Positions 8,776 to 17,098 of a stretch of DNA of 64,000 nt are shown here, piece by piece. Below the pieces are notes generated by a model. That model saw only the letters and a list, made by a program, of their open reading frames with translations, was not told where the DNA came from and ran no database searches. Source of the DNA: JAUMWX01 sp023394215 (lineage in GTDB: Bacteria; Bacillota; Clostridia; Tissierellales; Peptoniphilaceae); assembly GCA_050313995.1 (NCBI GenBank), contig JBNPMM010000002.1; one strand, written 5' to 3'. The position numbers and the translations under genes are program-made. Position 1 is the stretch's first letter; each line of letters opens with the position of its first letter.

Positions 8776-9789
8776 TTATAAACTTTTAAATGTCGAATTT
8801 CCTATTGTATCCTTAAATAGTTTTATAAATCTTTTTCCGTCAAGCCCTATTGCCACCCTTACATTTTTATTATCGGCATTTTTATTTTTAACAATTTGAG
8901 CTCCATGATACATTATAGTTTGCCCCCTGGTGAACTTTCCTTCAAGCTCAACCTCAATATGCACCTTATCGGAATAAGTACACAAGGACTCATCTACCGC
9001 TAAAGCTAAAGTAATTACGTCATCCATAGGAAATCCCACCAAAGCAAAATATTCCCTCCATAAATCAATGTAAATCGGGAATTTTTCTACAATATAGTCA
9101 ACAACCTCACCTTTTGAATATTCCTGCAAATCGAAAAGATCATCCCTTGTTAACATTCCGCTCGCAAAATCATTATTTTCACACACATCAAGCGGCACTA
9201 AAATAATATCCGCTCCACTGTCAAAAACTATTTTTGCAGCCTCGGGATCTCCCCATATATTGTATTCCACAACCGGCGTAATATTTCCCGGCGACTTAAA
9301 AGTTCCCCCCAATATATAAAGCTTTTTAATTTTATTTACTATTCCGGCATCTTTTTCAATAGCCTTCGCTATATTGGTAAGAGGACCTGTAGCTACTATA
9401 AGTACTTGTCCCGGATTATCATTAACGGTTCCGATAATAAAATCCACAGCACTTTCTTTTTCCCTATAGTCCAATAAATCCTCATATTCCTCATTAAATT
9501 TATCCAGTCTGCTTCCAAATTTCCATTTAAGCTCATCAGCAAAATTTACAGGATCTCCATCTACAGCAACCACATTTCCTATAGGTTTTTCTTCCCCCAT
9601 ATAAACTTTAACATCAGACTTCACAAGATTTCTTATCTTAAGGGCTACATTTGTGGCATGTTTAACACATCCGCTTGCACCCAAAACAGTTGTGATTCCC
9701 AAAAGTTCAATATCTTTATTTAACATACCGAATATGGCAGCTAAAATATCATCTCCAACGGAATCTATATCCAAAATTATTTTTTTCAT
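8776..9789 (-). CDS. Divergent nucleoside hydrolase family protein (second paralogue)
   Basis: This 337-residue IUNH-fold protein is the last gene of the second nucleoside block. The N-terminal acidic motif is DIDSVGDD instead of the usual DCDPGHDD, though the aspartates that bind calcium are kept. TGPLTNIAKAI and EYNIWGDPEAA are conserved. The C-terminal motif reads MDDVITLAL, so the usual catalytic His-Asp pair is replaced by Asp-Asp. It is probably still a ribohydrolase but with altered substrate or leaving-group handling. It lies 11 bases after the YczE-like gene. Confidence 0.82.
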   Translation of the reverse strand: MKKIILDIDSVGDDILAAIFGMLNKDIELLGITTVLGASGCVKHATNVALKIRNLVKSDVKVYMGEEKPIGNVVAVDGDPVNFADELKWKFGSRLDKFNEEYEDLLDYREKESAVDFIIGTVNDNPGQVLIVATGPLTNIAKAIEKDAGIVNKIKKLYILGGTFKSPGNITPVVEYNIWGDPEAAKIVFDSGADIILVPLDVCENNDFASGMLTRDDLFDLQEYSKGEVVDYIVEKFPIYIDLWREYFALVGFPMDDVITLALAVDESLCTYSDKVHIEVELEGKFTRGQTIMYHGAQIVKNKNADNKNVRVAIGLDGKRFIKLFKDTIGNSTFKSL

Positions 9790-9800
9790 CTATCAACCTC

Positions 9801-10409
9801 CTAAAAGGAAATTATTTTATCCAATACAGGTCTTATCCTCTGCACTGAAGGTCCTGTAAGAAATGTCACTATTACTGTGCCGATTCCGAGACTTCCGCCA
9901 ATAAAATATCCTATAAGCAAAAAACTGACATCAGCACATATCCTTACTTTTTGATATTCAATATTAGATTTGTCGGTTATAAGTTCACTTACCGCATCAA
10001 CAGCTCCGACACCCAAATCCGCCTTAATATAAAGAGCAATACCTATGGACATAACGATCGTTCCTATTATACAAAATAGAATTCCTACAAATAGGGAAAG
10101 GTTCTTAAAAAATAATCCTAAAATACGCATTGAGAAGTCTGCCGAATAGCCTATCAAAAATATTGCAAGTAAAGTCGCAATACTGATATACTTCCTATCC
10201 ACAAAGAATATAACCGCTATTATAATCAAATTTGACAAAGCTGACGCATTGCCGTAGCTTATATTTAAAACCTTTGACAATCCTGTTTGAAATACACTTA
10301 CCGGGTCTACTCCCAAGTTTGATATTAAAAACAAACCTATACCCGAACCGCAAATTATCAAGCCTACTACAAGAAGGCATATTCTCTTAACAAAATTATC
10401 TTTTCTCAT
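9801..10409 (-). CDS. YczE/YyaS-like integral membrane protein
   Basis: This 202-residue protein is almost entirely hydrophobic with about five transmembrane helices. It resembles the YczE/YyaS/YitT group (COG2364): glycine-rich N-terminal LVVGLIICGSGIGLFLISNLGVDPVSV, seen as two similar halves, with a second ADLGVGAVDAVSELI motif in the C-terminal half. The internal repeat is typical of the family. Function is unknown; because it is wedged between two nucleoside hydrolase genes with a four-base overlap, a transport role for a base or ribose product is possible but unproven. Confidence 0.75.
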   Translation of the reverse strand: MRKDNFVKRICLLVVGLIICGSGIGLFLISNLGVDPVSVFQTGLSKVLNISYGNASALSNLIIIAVIFFVDRKYISIATLLAIFLIGYSADFSMRILGLFFKNLSLFVGILFCIIGTIVMSIGIALYIKADLGVGAVDAVSELITDKSNIEYQKVRICADVSFLLIGYFIGGSLGIGTVIVTFLTGPSVQRIRPVLDKIISF

Positions 10410-11359
10410 AGTTTGCTTAAATCTCTAAACATATACTCGTTATACTTAAGCCTGTCCACATCCAACAATACCGTTGTATTCTTATCGGCCTTTATTCCAA
10501 ACAACTTTTCCTTATAGCCTACCGTATCCGCTATTGTAGCTCCTAAGGTAAGTTCTCCTTGAGTTTCAACATCCACATTACAAGTTATGGAAGTGAATAA
10601 TTCTGGGTAAAGCAAGGCACATATGGCCGTTGCATCATGTATGGTACATCCCGGCAACTCCTCAACTTCATAATGGAATTTTGAAAAATAATCTATCAAT
10701 TGTGCCACGAAATCAGTCATTTCAGTCCCTATATTTCTAAGCACCTCATTTTCTTCCCTTGTTACATAGGCTCTTTGAGTTACATCAAGCCCCGCCATTG
10801 TAATATGAATTCCGCAATTAAATACTATTTTGGCAGCCTCGGGGTCTGCAAAAATATTGTACTCTGCTGCAGGGGTCCAGTTTCCGAAATGGATTCCACC
10901 GCCCATGATATAAAATTCCTTAATTTTTTCCTTCAAATCAGGCCTTGAAACCAATAACACAGCTATATTTGTCAACGGACCGATAGCCACAATTGTAATA
11001 GCTTCCTCGGCTTCCTCCAAGGTTTTTATCAAAAGCTCATTCGCCCTTAAATCGGATTCCTTAATTTTCGGTTCCGGCAAAACAGGCCCTTCAAGCCCCG
11101 AATCTCCGTGCACCAAGGCTCCTCCGACTACAAGCTTTCTGACTATGGGTTCCTTGGCCCCTCTTGCTACGGGTATATCAAGCCTGTTTGCCTTAGTTAA
11201 TATTTTTAAAGCATTTCCCGTAACCTTTTCTATAGTTTGATTTCCGGCAACAGTCGTAATAGCCCTGACATCCAGCCTTTCATTTGATAATGCCCATAAA
11301 ATAGCTATGGCATCGTCATGCCCCGGATCACAGTCTATAATAATAGGTATTTTTTTCAT
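10406..11359 (-). CDS. Inosine-uridine-type nucleoside hydrolase (third paralogue)
   Basis: This 317-residue nucleoside N-ribohydrolase has all family motifs: IIIDCDPGHDDAIAI, IGPLTNIAVLL, EYNIFADPEAA and HDATAICALL with the catalytic His-Asp. It is close to the first paralogue at 2857-3789 and is predicted to be active. It lies 12 bases after the second transporter's last permease, mirroring the arrangement in the first block. Having full-motif hydrolases behind each importer suggests that each transport system has its own hydrolase. Confidence 0.92.
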   Translation of the reverse strand: MKKIPIIIDCDPGHDDAIAILWALSNERLDVRAITTVAGNQTIEKVTGNALKILTKANRLDIPVARGAKEPIVRKLVVGGALVHGDSGLEGPVLPEPKIKESDLRANELLIKTLEEAEEAITIVAIGPLTNIAVLLVSRPDLKEKIKEFYIMGGGIHFGNWTPAAEYNIFADPEAAKIVFNCGIHITMAGLDVTQRAYVTREENEVLRNIGTEMTDFVAQLIDYFSKFHYEVEELPGCTIHDATAICALLYPELFTSITCNVDVETQGELTLGATIADTVGYKEKLFGIKADKNTTVLLDVDRLKYNEYMFRDLSKL

Positions 11360-11371
11360 AATAATCTCCTC

Positions 11372-12289
11372 CTAATACATTCTTTTGTTCTTATTGGCTT
11401 TTATAGAATAAATCAACAAACCCACTATGGTCATCAAATAAGGTATCATTTGAACCAGTTCACTCGGTATGGTTGTTAATTGCAAAGCATATGACAAGGC
11501 CTCTGCAAAAGCGAACAAAACAGAAGAAATGGCTGCTCCAATGGGATTGGAATTGCCCATAGCATCTGCCGCCAAAGCTATAAAGCCTCTTCCGGCAGTC
11601 ATATTTTTAGAAAACCATGTTACATATCCCATTGACATAAAAGCTCCGGCAATTCCACCAAGTATACCGCTTATGGCCAAAGCTTTATATTTTATCTTAT
11701 TTACATCAACCCCTACACTCTCTAATGAATGCGGCGCCTTGCCGGCAGCCCTTATTCTAAGCCCGGTCGCCGTTTTATAAAGTATAATATAAACTATAAG
11801 TATTGAAATCATCGCAAAATAAGAAATTATATTATGATTGCTCAATATATTTCCTATAATGGGTATATCCTTTATAAAAGGTATTACTATCTGCGGTAAT
11901 TGTCCCGAATTTAAAGACATGGTAGTTCCCTTGTCCTGAACAATGGCATACATAAAATAAACCGTACCTCCGGCAGCCATTGTGTTAAAAACTATAAAAG
12001 TTAAAACGCTGTTGGCCTTAAGCTTTATAGAAATATAGCCTATAAGCAGGGACAATATAATACCTGTAATTATGGATATGAGCAAGCCGAACCAAGGCCC
12101 AAACCCGAATGCACTGGCAAGTACACCCGTCAATGCCGAGGTTAACATTACACCTTCCAAGCCTATGTTTGTTATTCCGGCATTAGAAGTGATAACAGCC
12201 CCAAGTGATGCTAAAATCAAAGGTGTCGCAACTCTTATTAAGGAGTAGAAGAACTCTTCCCTAAATATTGAATTTAATATTTGTCCCAT
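11372..12289 (-). CDS. Second nucleoside ABC transporter, permease 2
   Basis: This roughly 305-residue permease is related to the one at 3801-4763. VITSNAGITNIGLEGVMLTSA and SGILGGIAGAFMSMGYVTWF are the conserved BMP-linked permease segments. The longest open frame begins with TTG at 12304, but the AGGGGG immediately before ATG at 12289 supports the internal start. That places the start one base after the stop of the preceding permease. It would form the membrane part of the second importer. Confidence 0.9.
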   Translation of the reverse strand: MGQILNSIFREEFFYSLIRVATPLILASLGAVITSNAGITNIGLEGVMLTSALTGVLASAFGFGPWFGLLISIITGIILSLLIGYISIKLKANSVLTFIVFNTMAAGGTVYFMYAIVQDKGTTMSLNSGQLPQIVIPFIKDIPIIGNILSNHNIISYFAMISILIVYIILYKTATGLRIRAAGKAPHSLESVGVDVNKIKYKALAISGILGGIAGAFMSMGYVTWFSKNMTAGRGFIALAADAMGNSNPIGAAISSVLFAFAEALSYALQLTTIPSELVQMIPYLMTIVGLLIYSIKANKNKRMY

Positions 12290-12290
12290 T

Positions 12291-13379
12291 TTATTCCCCC
12301 TCAACTGCCAATGATTCTTTTGATAATTTAGTTGTCAATCTATGTTTCCAGCCGGACATAAAGGCTTCGGCGGCAACAAGCAATATTATCAAGCCTTCAA
12401 TTATAGCCACGATTTCACTTGCTATACCGAATTGCTTATACATATAATCCGCCCCTATTCTTACAAAGGCTACGAAGAAGGCGGCAACAGGTATATACTT
12501 AGGGTTTTCTCTGGCTAAAATATTTAAAACAACCCCGTCAAAACCGAATCCCGGAAGCGATGACCATTGGAATCTTGTATACATACCAAGTATTTCCGTA
12601 GCTCCGCCAAGTCCGGCTATCAAACCTCCAAAGATTTGAGCCAAGATTATTATCGCCCCTACCTTTATACCGCTACTTTTTGAAAAATTAATATTTTTAC
12701 CTGTTAGTCTAAGCTTATAACCGAAAGCTGTCTTTTCCATAAGGAAATAAACAAATACGACTGTTATAATCATGAAAATCAAACCGAAATGAAGGTTTGT
12801 TTTAGGTACAATCTTACTTAAATTTATGCCGTCTCTAAAAGGAAAAGATGCCTTATAAGCACTATCCGGATCCTTTATAAGCACGTTAAAAATGTAGGTT
12901 CCGAAATATAAACATATGTAGTTTAACATCAGGGAAACAACCATCTCACTTACGTTCCATTTAACCTTCAATACACCCGGTATCAAAGTTATAAGCATTC
13001 CCATCAAAGATCCCGCTATCAAAGCAACAGGGATCACTATAAATCTGTTCCCGGGAACTAAAACCGCAATAATGGCGGCTCCAAGGGCCCCCATAAAAAA
13101 GGCGCCCTCCGATGCCAAATTAAACTGATTTGCCTTAAACATAATACATACCGCCAAACCGGTAAAAGTTAAAGGAATCATACCCTCTATTACTGTACTG
13201 AATCTTCTAAGGGAAGTAAAAGGTCCTACGAAAATACTTCCCAAAGCCTTAAAGGGTTCATTTGTAGAAAATGATATTATGACTAAAGAGATTAAAAATG
13301 CAATAAGAGTAGCTATTAATAATCTTGATATACTAAAAATATTATTGATTTTTTTCAGTTCCTTATGCCTATCTTTCAT
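12291..13379 (-). CDS. Second nucleoside ABC transporter, permease 1
   Basis: This permease of about 362 residues has many transmembrane helices. FKANQFNLASEGAFFMGALG and FGGLIAGLGGATEILGMYTR match the BMP-linked permease family. An upstream GTG in the same frame begins at 13403. ATG at 13379 with AGGAGG 12 bases upstream looks better and gives an 11-base overlap with the ATPase gene. A long polar N-terminus (KDRHKELKKINNIF) precedes the first helix. Confidence 0.88.
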   Translation of the reverse strand: MKDRHKELKKINNIFSISRLLIATLIAFLISLVIISFSTNEPFKALGSIFVGPFTSLRRFSTVIEGMIPLTFTGLAVCIMFKANQFNLASEGAFFMGALGAAIIAVLVPGNRFIVIPVALIAGSLMGMLITLIPGVLKVKWNVSEMVVSLMLNYICLYFGTYIFNVLIKDPDSAYKASFPFRDGINLSKIVPKTNLHFGLIFMIITVVFVYFLMEKTAFGYKLRLTGKNINFSKSSGIKVGAIIILAQIFGGLIAGLGGATEILGMYTRFQWSSLPGFGFDGVVLNILARENPKYIPVAAFFVAFVRIGADYMYKQFGIASEIVAIIEGLIILLVAAEAFMSGWKHRLTTKLSKESLAVEGE

Positions 13380-14916
13380 ATAACAAGCTAACCTCCTCTT
13401 CACTTTGCTTCTTAACTCCCAGCATATAATAGCCGAGTTCCACTTCAGTCAAATCCCCTGTATCTTCAAAAAATGCGTTTGCTCTTCCCCCATACATAAC
13501 TATACAGGAATCGCTCAGCTCCAACACTTCATTTAAATCTGCCGAAATCAGCAATATTGCCGCTCCCTTATCCCTAAGTTCAACAATCTTTCTTCTGATA
13601 AGTTCGCTTGCACCCGCATCGATACCCCTGGTAGGTTGCTCGGCAATGATTACCAAAGCATCCTCAGTAAGTTCTCTTGCAGCTACAACCTTTTGCATAT
13701 TACCGCCTGACAGCATATTGACTTCTTGCTTTTCAGAATCGCATTTTATGGAAAAATCGTCGATCAATTCTTTAGATTTGCTTATCATTTTTTTATCATC
13801 CAAAAACAAGCTTCCCTTAAGATAATCGTCAACCTTATCGGAAAATAAATTTTCCTTGATGCTAAGCTCCTTGCAGACACCGTTTCTTAGTCTGTCTTCC
13901 GGTATGTATGTCACCTTCTCGTCTCTAATAGACTTGGTGCTGAAATCAGATATTTCTTTGCCGTTTATCTTCATAAAGCCGGTCTCGGGCAACAAATTTC
14001 CTATTAAAATACTTGCCAGTTCACTCTGACCGTTGCCCTCAACCCCGGCTATACTCATAATTTCTCCGGACTTAAGGTTAAAGCTGAAATCATTCAAAAC
14101 CCTCTTACCATATCCGTTGGTATAGGATAGGTTTCTCGCTTCTATAAGATTTTGCCCCTTTTTCGCCTTAGTTTTATTAATCTTTAAAACAACTTCCCTT
14201 CCGACCATCCTGTTTGAAATATCCTGAGGATTAGTTTCATCGATATTGCAACTGTAAACTGTTTTCCCATGCCTCATAATAGTTACCCTATCACATATTT
14301 GCATTATTTCATTTAACTTATGGGAAATAAATATTATTGAATAGCCCTTTTCTTTCAGCAACTTTAACTGCTTAAAAAGTTCTTCCGTTTCCTGAGGAGT
14401 AAGAACCGCTGTAGGTTCATCCAAAATCAATATCTTGGCTCCCCTGATCAAGGCTTTAAGAATCTCTGTTTTTTGCTTTATCCCTACACTTACGTCTTTT
14501 ATATAGTCATTCGGATTGATGTTGAAATTATATTTTTCAGCCTCAGCCTTAGTAGCTTCAAACATTTTCTTCCTATCCAGCACAAGTCCCTTTTTTGGCT
14601 CATTACCCAATATAATGTTTTCAGCAATTGTAAGCTCTTCAACTAACATAAAGTGCTGATGAACCATACCTATTCCTAAATTTATAGCCTCTTTTGAATT
14701 ATTTATTTTCGTTTCCTTACCATGCAAAAATATTTTTCCTTCCTCAGGACTTTCTATACCGAAAATAATTTTCATCAAAGTGCTTTTACCGGCCCCGTTT
14801 TCTCCGATGAGAGCGTGGATTTCCCCCTCTCTTAAATCAAAATTTACATTTTGATTGGCAATTATTCCGTTGCCGTAAATTTTCATAATATTTTCCAGTC
14901 TTAATATCTCTTTCAT
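13369..14916 (-). CDS. Second nucleoside ABC transporter, double-domain ATPase
   Basis: This 515-residue ATPase has two ABC modules. Domain 1 has GENGAGKST, SVGIKQKTEI and ILILDEPTAVL. Domain 2 has the degenerate GVEGNGQSEL, the canonical signature LSGGNMQKVVAARE and AEQPTRGID. The organisation is the same as in the first block (5812-7347), but the sequences differ throughout. This suggests an old duplication or separate acquisition with a different nucleoside spectrum. It is flanked by the BMP lipoprotein gene (36 bases away) and the permease. Confidence 0.93.
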   Translation of the reverse strand: MKEILRLENIMKIYGNGIIANQNVNFDLREGEIHALIGENGAGKSTLMKIIFGIESPEEGKIFLHGKETKINNSKEAINLGIGMVHQHFMLVEELTIAENIILGNEPKKGLVLDRKKMFEATKAEAEKYNFNINPNDYIKDVSVGIKQKTEILKALIRGAKILILDEPTAVLTPQETEELFKQLKLLKEKGYSIIFISHKLNEIMQICDRVTIMRHGKTVYSCNIDETNPQDISNRMVGREVVLKINKTKAKKGQNLIEARNLSYTNGYGKRVLNDFSFNLKSGEIMSIAGVEGNGQSELASILIGNLLPETGFMKINGKEISDFSTKSIRDEKVTYIPEDRLRNGVCKELSIKENLFSDKVDDYLKGSLFLDDKKMISKSKELIDDFSIKCDSEKQEVNMLSGGNMQKVVAARELTEDALVIIAEQPTRGIDAGASELIRRKIVELRDKGAAILLISADLNEVLELSDSCIVMYGGRANAFFEDTGDLTEVELGYYMLGVKKQSEEEVSLLYER

Positions 14917-14952
14917 GTCATCCTCTTTCTAATCGAAAGTAAAATTTTCCCA

Positions 14953-16062
14953 TTAAGGAGCTACACTTTTCTTTAGCTTATTTAAATCATCCAAGCTCAT
15001 ACCTATAGCTGTGCTTACCTTTATTTCTCCCTTTACAACCTTTTCAGATAGTTCGTCAATGCTCTTCTTTTGTTCAGCTGTAAAGAATTTTTCATAAACA
15101 TCATTTTTAGCCAATTCAACACCAGATTCAGCTATACCTAAAGATTCAGCTTCTCCCCACTTTAATTCACCCTTTAAGTCTTTCTCGATTGTTCTGAAAA
15201 TTGTATTTCCAACTTGCTTTACCATGGATGTAACTATAGCTTCTGCGGTCTTATTGTCTCCGGATGCCTTATACATAGATGATTGGTCACTGTCAACACC
15301 TATAACCTTAATACCTCCATCTGTTGCAGCCTGTATAGAACCTAAACCTGTAGGACCGGCAGCAGTAAATATTACGTCTACGCCTTCATTCATCAAAACT
15401 AAAGCATGTTCTTTACCTTTGGCAGGATCGTAATAATCTCCCGGATATGTTACCAACACTTTTATATTAGGATTAACAAATTTAGCTCCTTCAATATATC
15501 CTACAAGGAAGTCATTTATCGCAGGTATATCCATACCGCCTACAAAACCTATCTTACCGGATTTACTTGTATGTGCAGCAGAAACACCGGCTAAAAAAGA
15601 ACCTTCATTTTGCTTAAATGTAGCACTGTAAACATTCTTAAATTCTCCTTTTGAATAATCTACGGCATTATCGATCAAAATAAATTTCTTATCTTCATGA
15701 TTTACTGAAATTCTTTGAACAGGTTCCACCATTGAAGGAGAAACTGCTATTATGTAATCAACTTTTTCATCAGCTGCATCCGCCAAAGCAGGTTCCCATT
15801 TAGTATCATCATCCCCTGTTTCAACAACCTTTATTTTCATTCCTAATTCTTTTTCCAATCTCTTCATACCTGCATTTGCAGAATCAAAGAAGCCCAAATC
15901 TCCCAAAGAGCCGTTTACGATCAATATTGCAGATTTTTGTTCTTTACCGGCTTCCTTTTCACCTTCTTTTTCGCCGCTTTTACCTGTATTGCCCCCTCCG
16001 GAACCACAAGCAACCAACAAAGCTAACATCAAACTAAATAATATTGGTAAATATTTTTTCAT
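14953..16062 (-). CDS. BMP-family nucleoside-binding lipoprotein (second transporter)
   Basis: This 369-residue solute-binding lipoprotein has a signal peptide ending at the lipobox LVAC near residue 19, a Gly/Glu/Lys linker, then the BMP domain with VNGSLGDLGFFDSA, FKQNEGSFLAGVSAA and IGFVGGMDIPAINDF. It is paralogous to the protein at 7406-8545 but clearly different in the ligand-pocket segments (for example GPTGLGS versus ASGTGVG), so the two importers may prefer different nucleosides. The gene starts 2 bases after the ribokinase stop. Confidence 0.92.
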   Translation of the reverse strand: MKKYLPILFSLMLALLVACGSGGGNTGKSGEKEGEKEAGKEQKSAILIVNGSLGDLGFFDSANAGMKRLEKELGMKIKVVETGDDDTKWEPALADAADEKVDYIIAVSPSMVEPVQRISVNHEDKKFILIDNAVDYSKGEFKNVYSATFKQNEGSFLAGVSAAHTSKSGKIGFVGGMDIPAINDFLVGYIEGAKFVNPNIKVLVTYPGDYYDPAKGKEHALVLMNEGVDVIFTAAGPTGLGSIQAATDGGIKVIGVDSDQSSMYKASGDNKTAEAIVTSMVKQVGNTIFRTIEKDLKGELKWGEAESLGIAESGVELAKNDVYEKFFTAEQKKSIDELSEKVVKGEIKVSTAIGMSLDDLNKLKKSVAP

Positions 16063-16064
16063 TT

Positions 16065-16970
16065 CTACTCTCCTAAACTTAATACTTCACTCAATCTCGG
16101 AATTGAGTCTTGTGCACCCTTTCTTGTAACGGAAATTGCCGATGCTCTGTTTGCAAGCTTAAGAGCTTCAACAACATCCTTACCCTTCTCCAAAAAACTT
16201 ACAAAAGCCCCATTGAAACAATCGCCGGCAGCTACAGTATCAATTGCCTTAACTTTGATTCCCTCTACATGAATTTTTTCAGATCCCCTGTAATATATCA
16301 CTCCCTTCTCTCCAATAGTTACAATTAAATTTTTTACACCCTTTTCCAAGAGTTTTTTTGCACACAAATCAACATCTCTGTTATCAATATTTCCGAAAGC
16401 CAACAATTCCAACTCAGTTTCGTTAGGGGTCAAAAAGTCGACACCGCTCAATATTTCATCATCAAGTACCGCTGCCGGAGCCGGATTCAAAACAACTTTT
16501 TTTCCATACTTTTTAGCCAGCTCTATGCTTAACTTAACAGCAGGCACCGGAATTTCAAGTTGAAGCAAAATATAATCATTGGACTTGAACAAGTCTTCGT
16601 TCTCCCTTATATAAGCTTCATCACAAGCATCATTTGCCCCTTTAACCACAACAATATTGTTCTTTCCATCCTTATCCACATTTATAATTGCGGTGCCGGT
16701 AGGAAAGTCCTTACTTCTCTTTACGTATTCTACCTTTATTCCGTCCCTTTTATAGCTTTGTATAAGGGCATCACCTTGCGAATCATCCCCCAAACATGTC
16801 ATAAATACAACGTCACTTTCCATTCTTGCTAAAGCCGTAGCCTGATTTCCACCCTTACCGCCAAAGGCATATGATATTCCTTTTCCAAATATGGTCTCTC
16901 CCACAACAGGTAATCTATCAACGCTACAGAAAATATCAGTATTACTGCTTCCTACTACTAAAACTCCCAT
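16065..16970 (-). CDS. rbsK: Ribokinase
   Basis: It phosphorylates ribose to ribose-5-phosphate, linking the nucleoside hydrolases to the pentose phosphate pathway. The PfkB family fold shows the N-terminal NTDIFCSVDRLPVVGET, the ribose-binding GGKGGNQA, NPAPA, and the catalytic DTVAAGDCFNGA loop with its Asp base. The length of 301 residues is typical. It is the first gene of the second nucleoside operon, divergent from the LacI-kinase fusion gene, with a strong promoter in between. GGGGG precedes the ATG. Confidence 0.94.
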   Translation of the reverse strand: MGVLVVGSSNTDIFCSVDRLPVVGETIFGKGISYAFGGKGGNQATALARMESDVVFMTCLGDDSQGDALIQSYKRDGIKVEYVKRSKDFPTGTAIINVDKDGKNNIVVVKGANDACDEAYIRENEDLFKSNDYILLQLEIPVPAVKLSIELAKKYGKKVVLNPAPAAVLDDEILSGVDFLTPNETELELLAFGNIDNRDVDLCAKKLLEKGVKNLIVTIGEKGVIYYRGSEKIHVEGIKVKAIDTVAAGDCFNGAFVSFLEKGKDVVEALKLANRASAISVTRKGAQDSIPRLSEVLSLGE

Positions 16971-16993
16971 TTAACCCCCTTTTACCGAAAAAC

Positions 16994-17018
16994 TAAAATG
17001 TTTTCCTAAAATGTTTTA
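16994..17018. repeat. Tandem operator-like repeats in rbsK leader
   Basis: Two direct copies of an 11-base motif (TAAAATGTTTT at 16994-17004 and 17007-17017) lie 13 bases apart, just downstream of the rbsK promoter on the minus strand. Each is a near-palindrome of the AAAA-N2-TTTT kind. Position and pairing fit a repressor site for the adjacent LacI-type regulator (inference). Confidence 0.5.
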
Positions 17019-17027
17019 TTTATTTTT

Positions 17028-17055
17028 ATAATATCATATGCTATACTGATGTCAA
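17028..17055 (-). promoter_or_regulatory. Promoter of the rbsK-transporter operon
   Basis: On the minus strand a consensus TTGACA (17050-17055) is separated by 16 bases from TATTAT (17028-17033). It drives rbsK and the second nucleoside block. It lies between two candidate operators. Confidence 0.75.
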
Positions 17056-17070
17056 TAGCAAGCGTTACAT
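17056..17070. promoter_or_regulatory. LacI/CcpA-type operator candidate
   Basis: TAGCAAGCGTTACAT is a near-palindrome around a central GCG and abuts the -35 box of the rbsK promoter. It matches the cre consensus at all but two positions. It also looks like a LacI-family site, so either CcpA or the adjacent regulator could bind. Confidence 0.45.
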
Positions 17071-17098
17071 TTTCATAAATTTTCACCGGAGGCATTTT

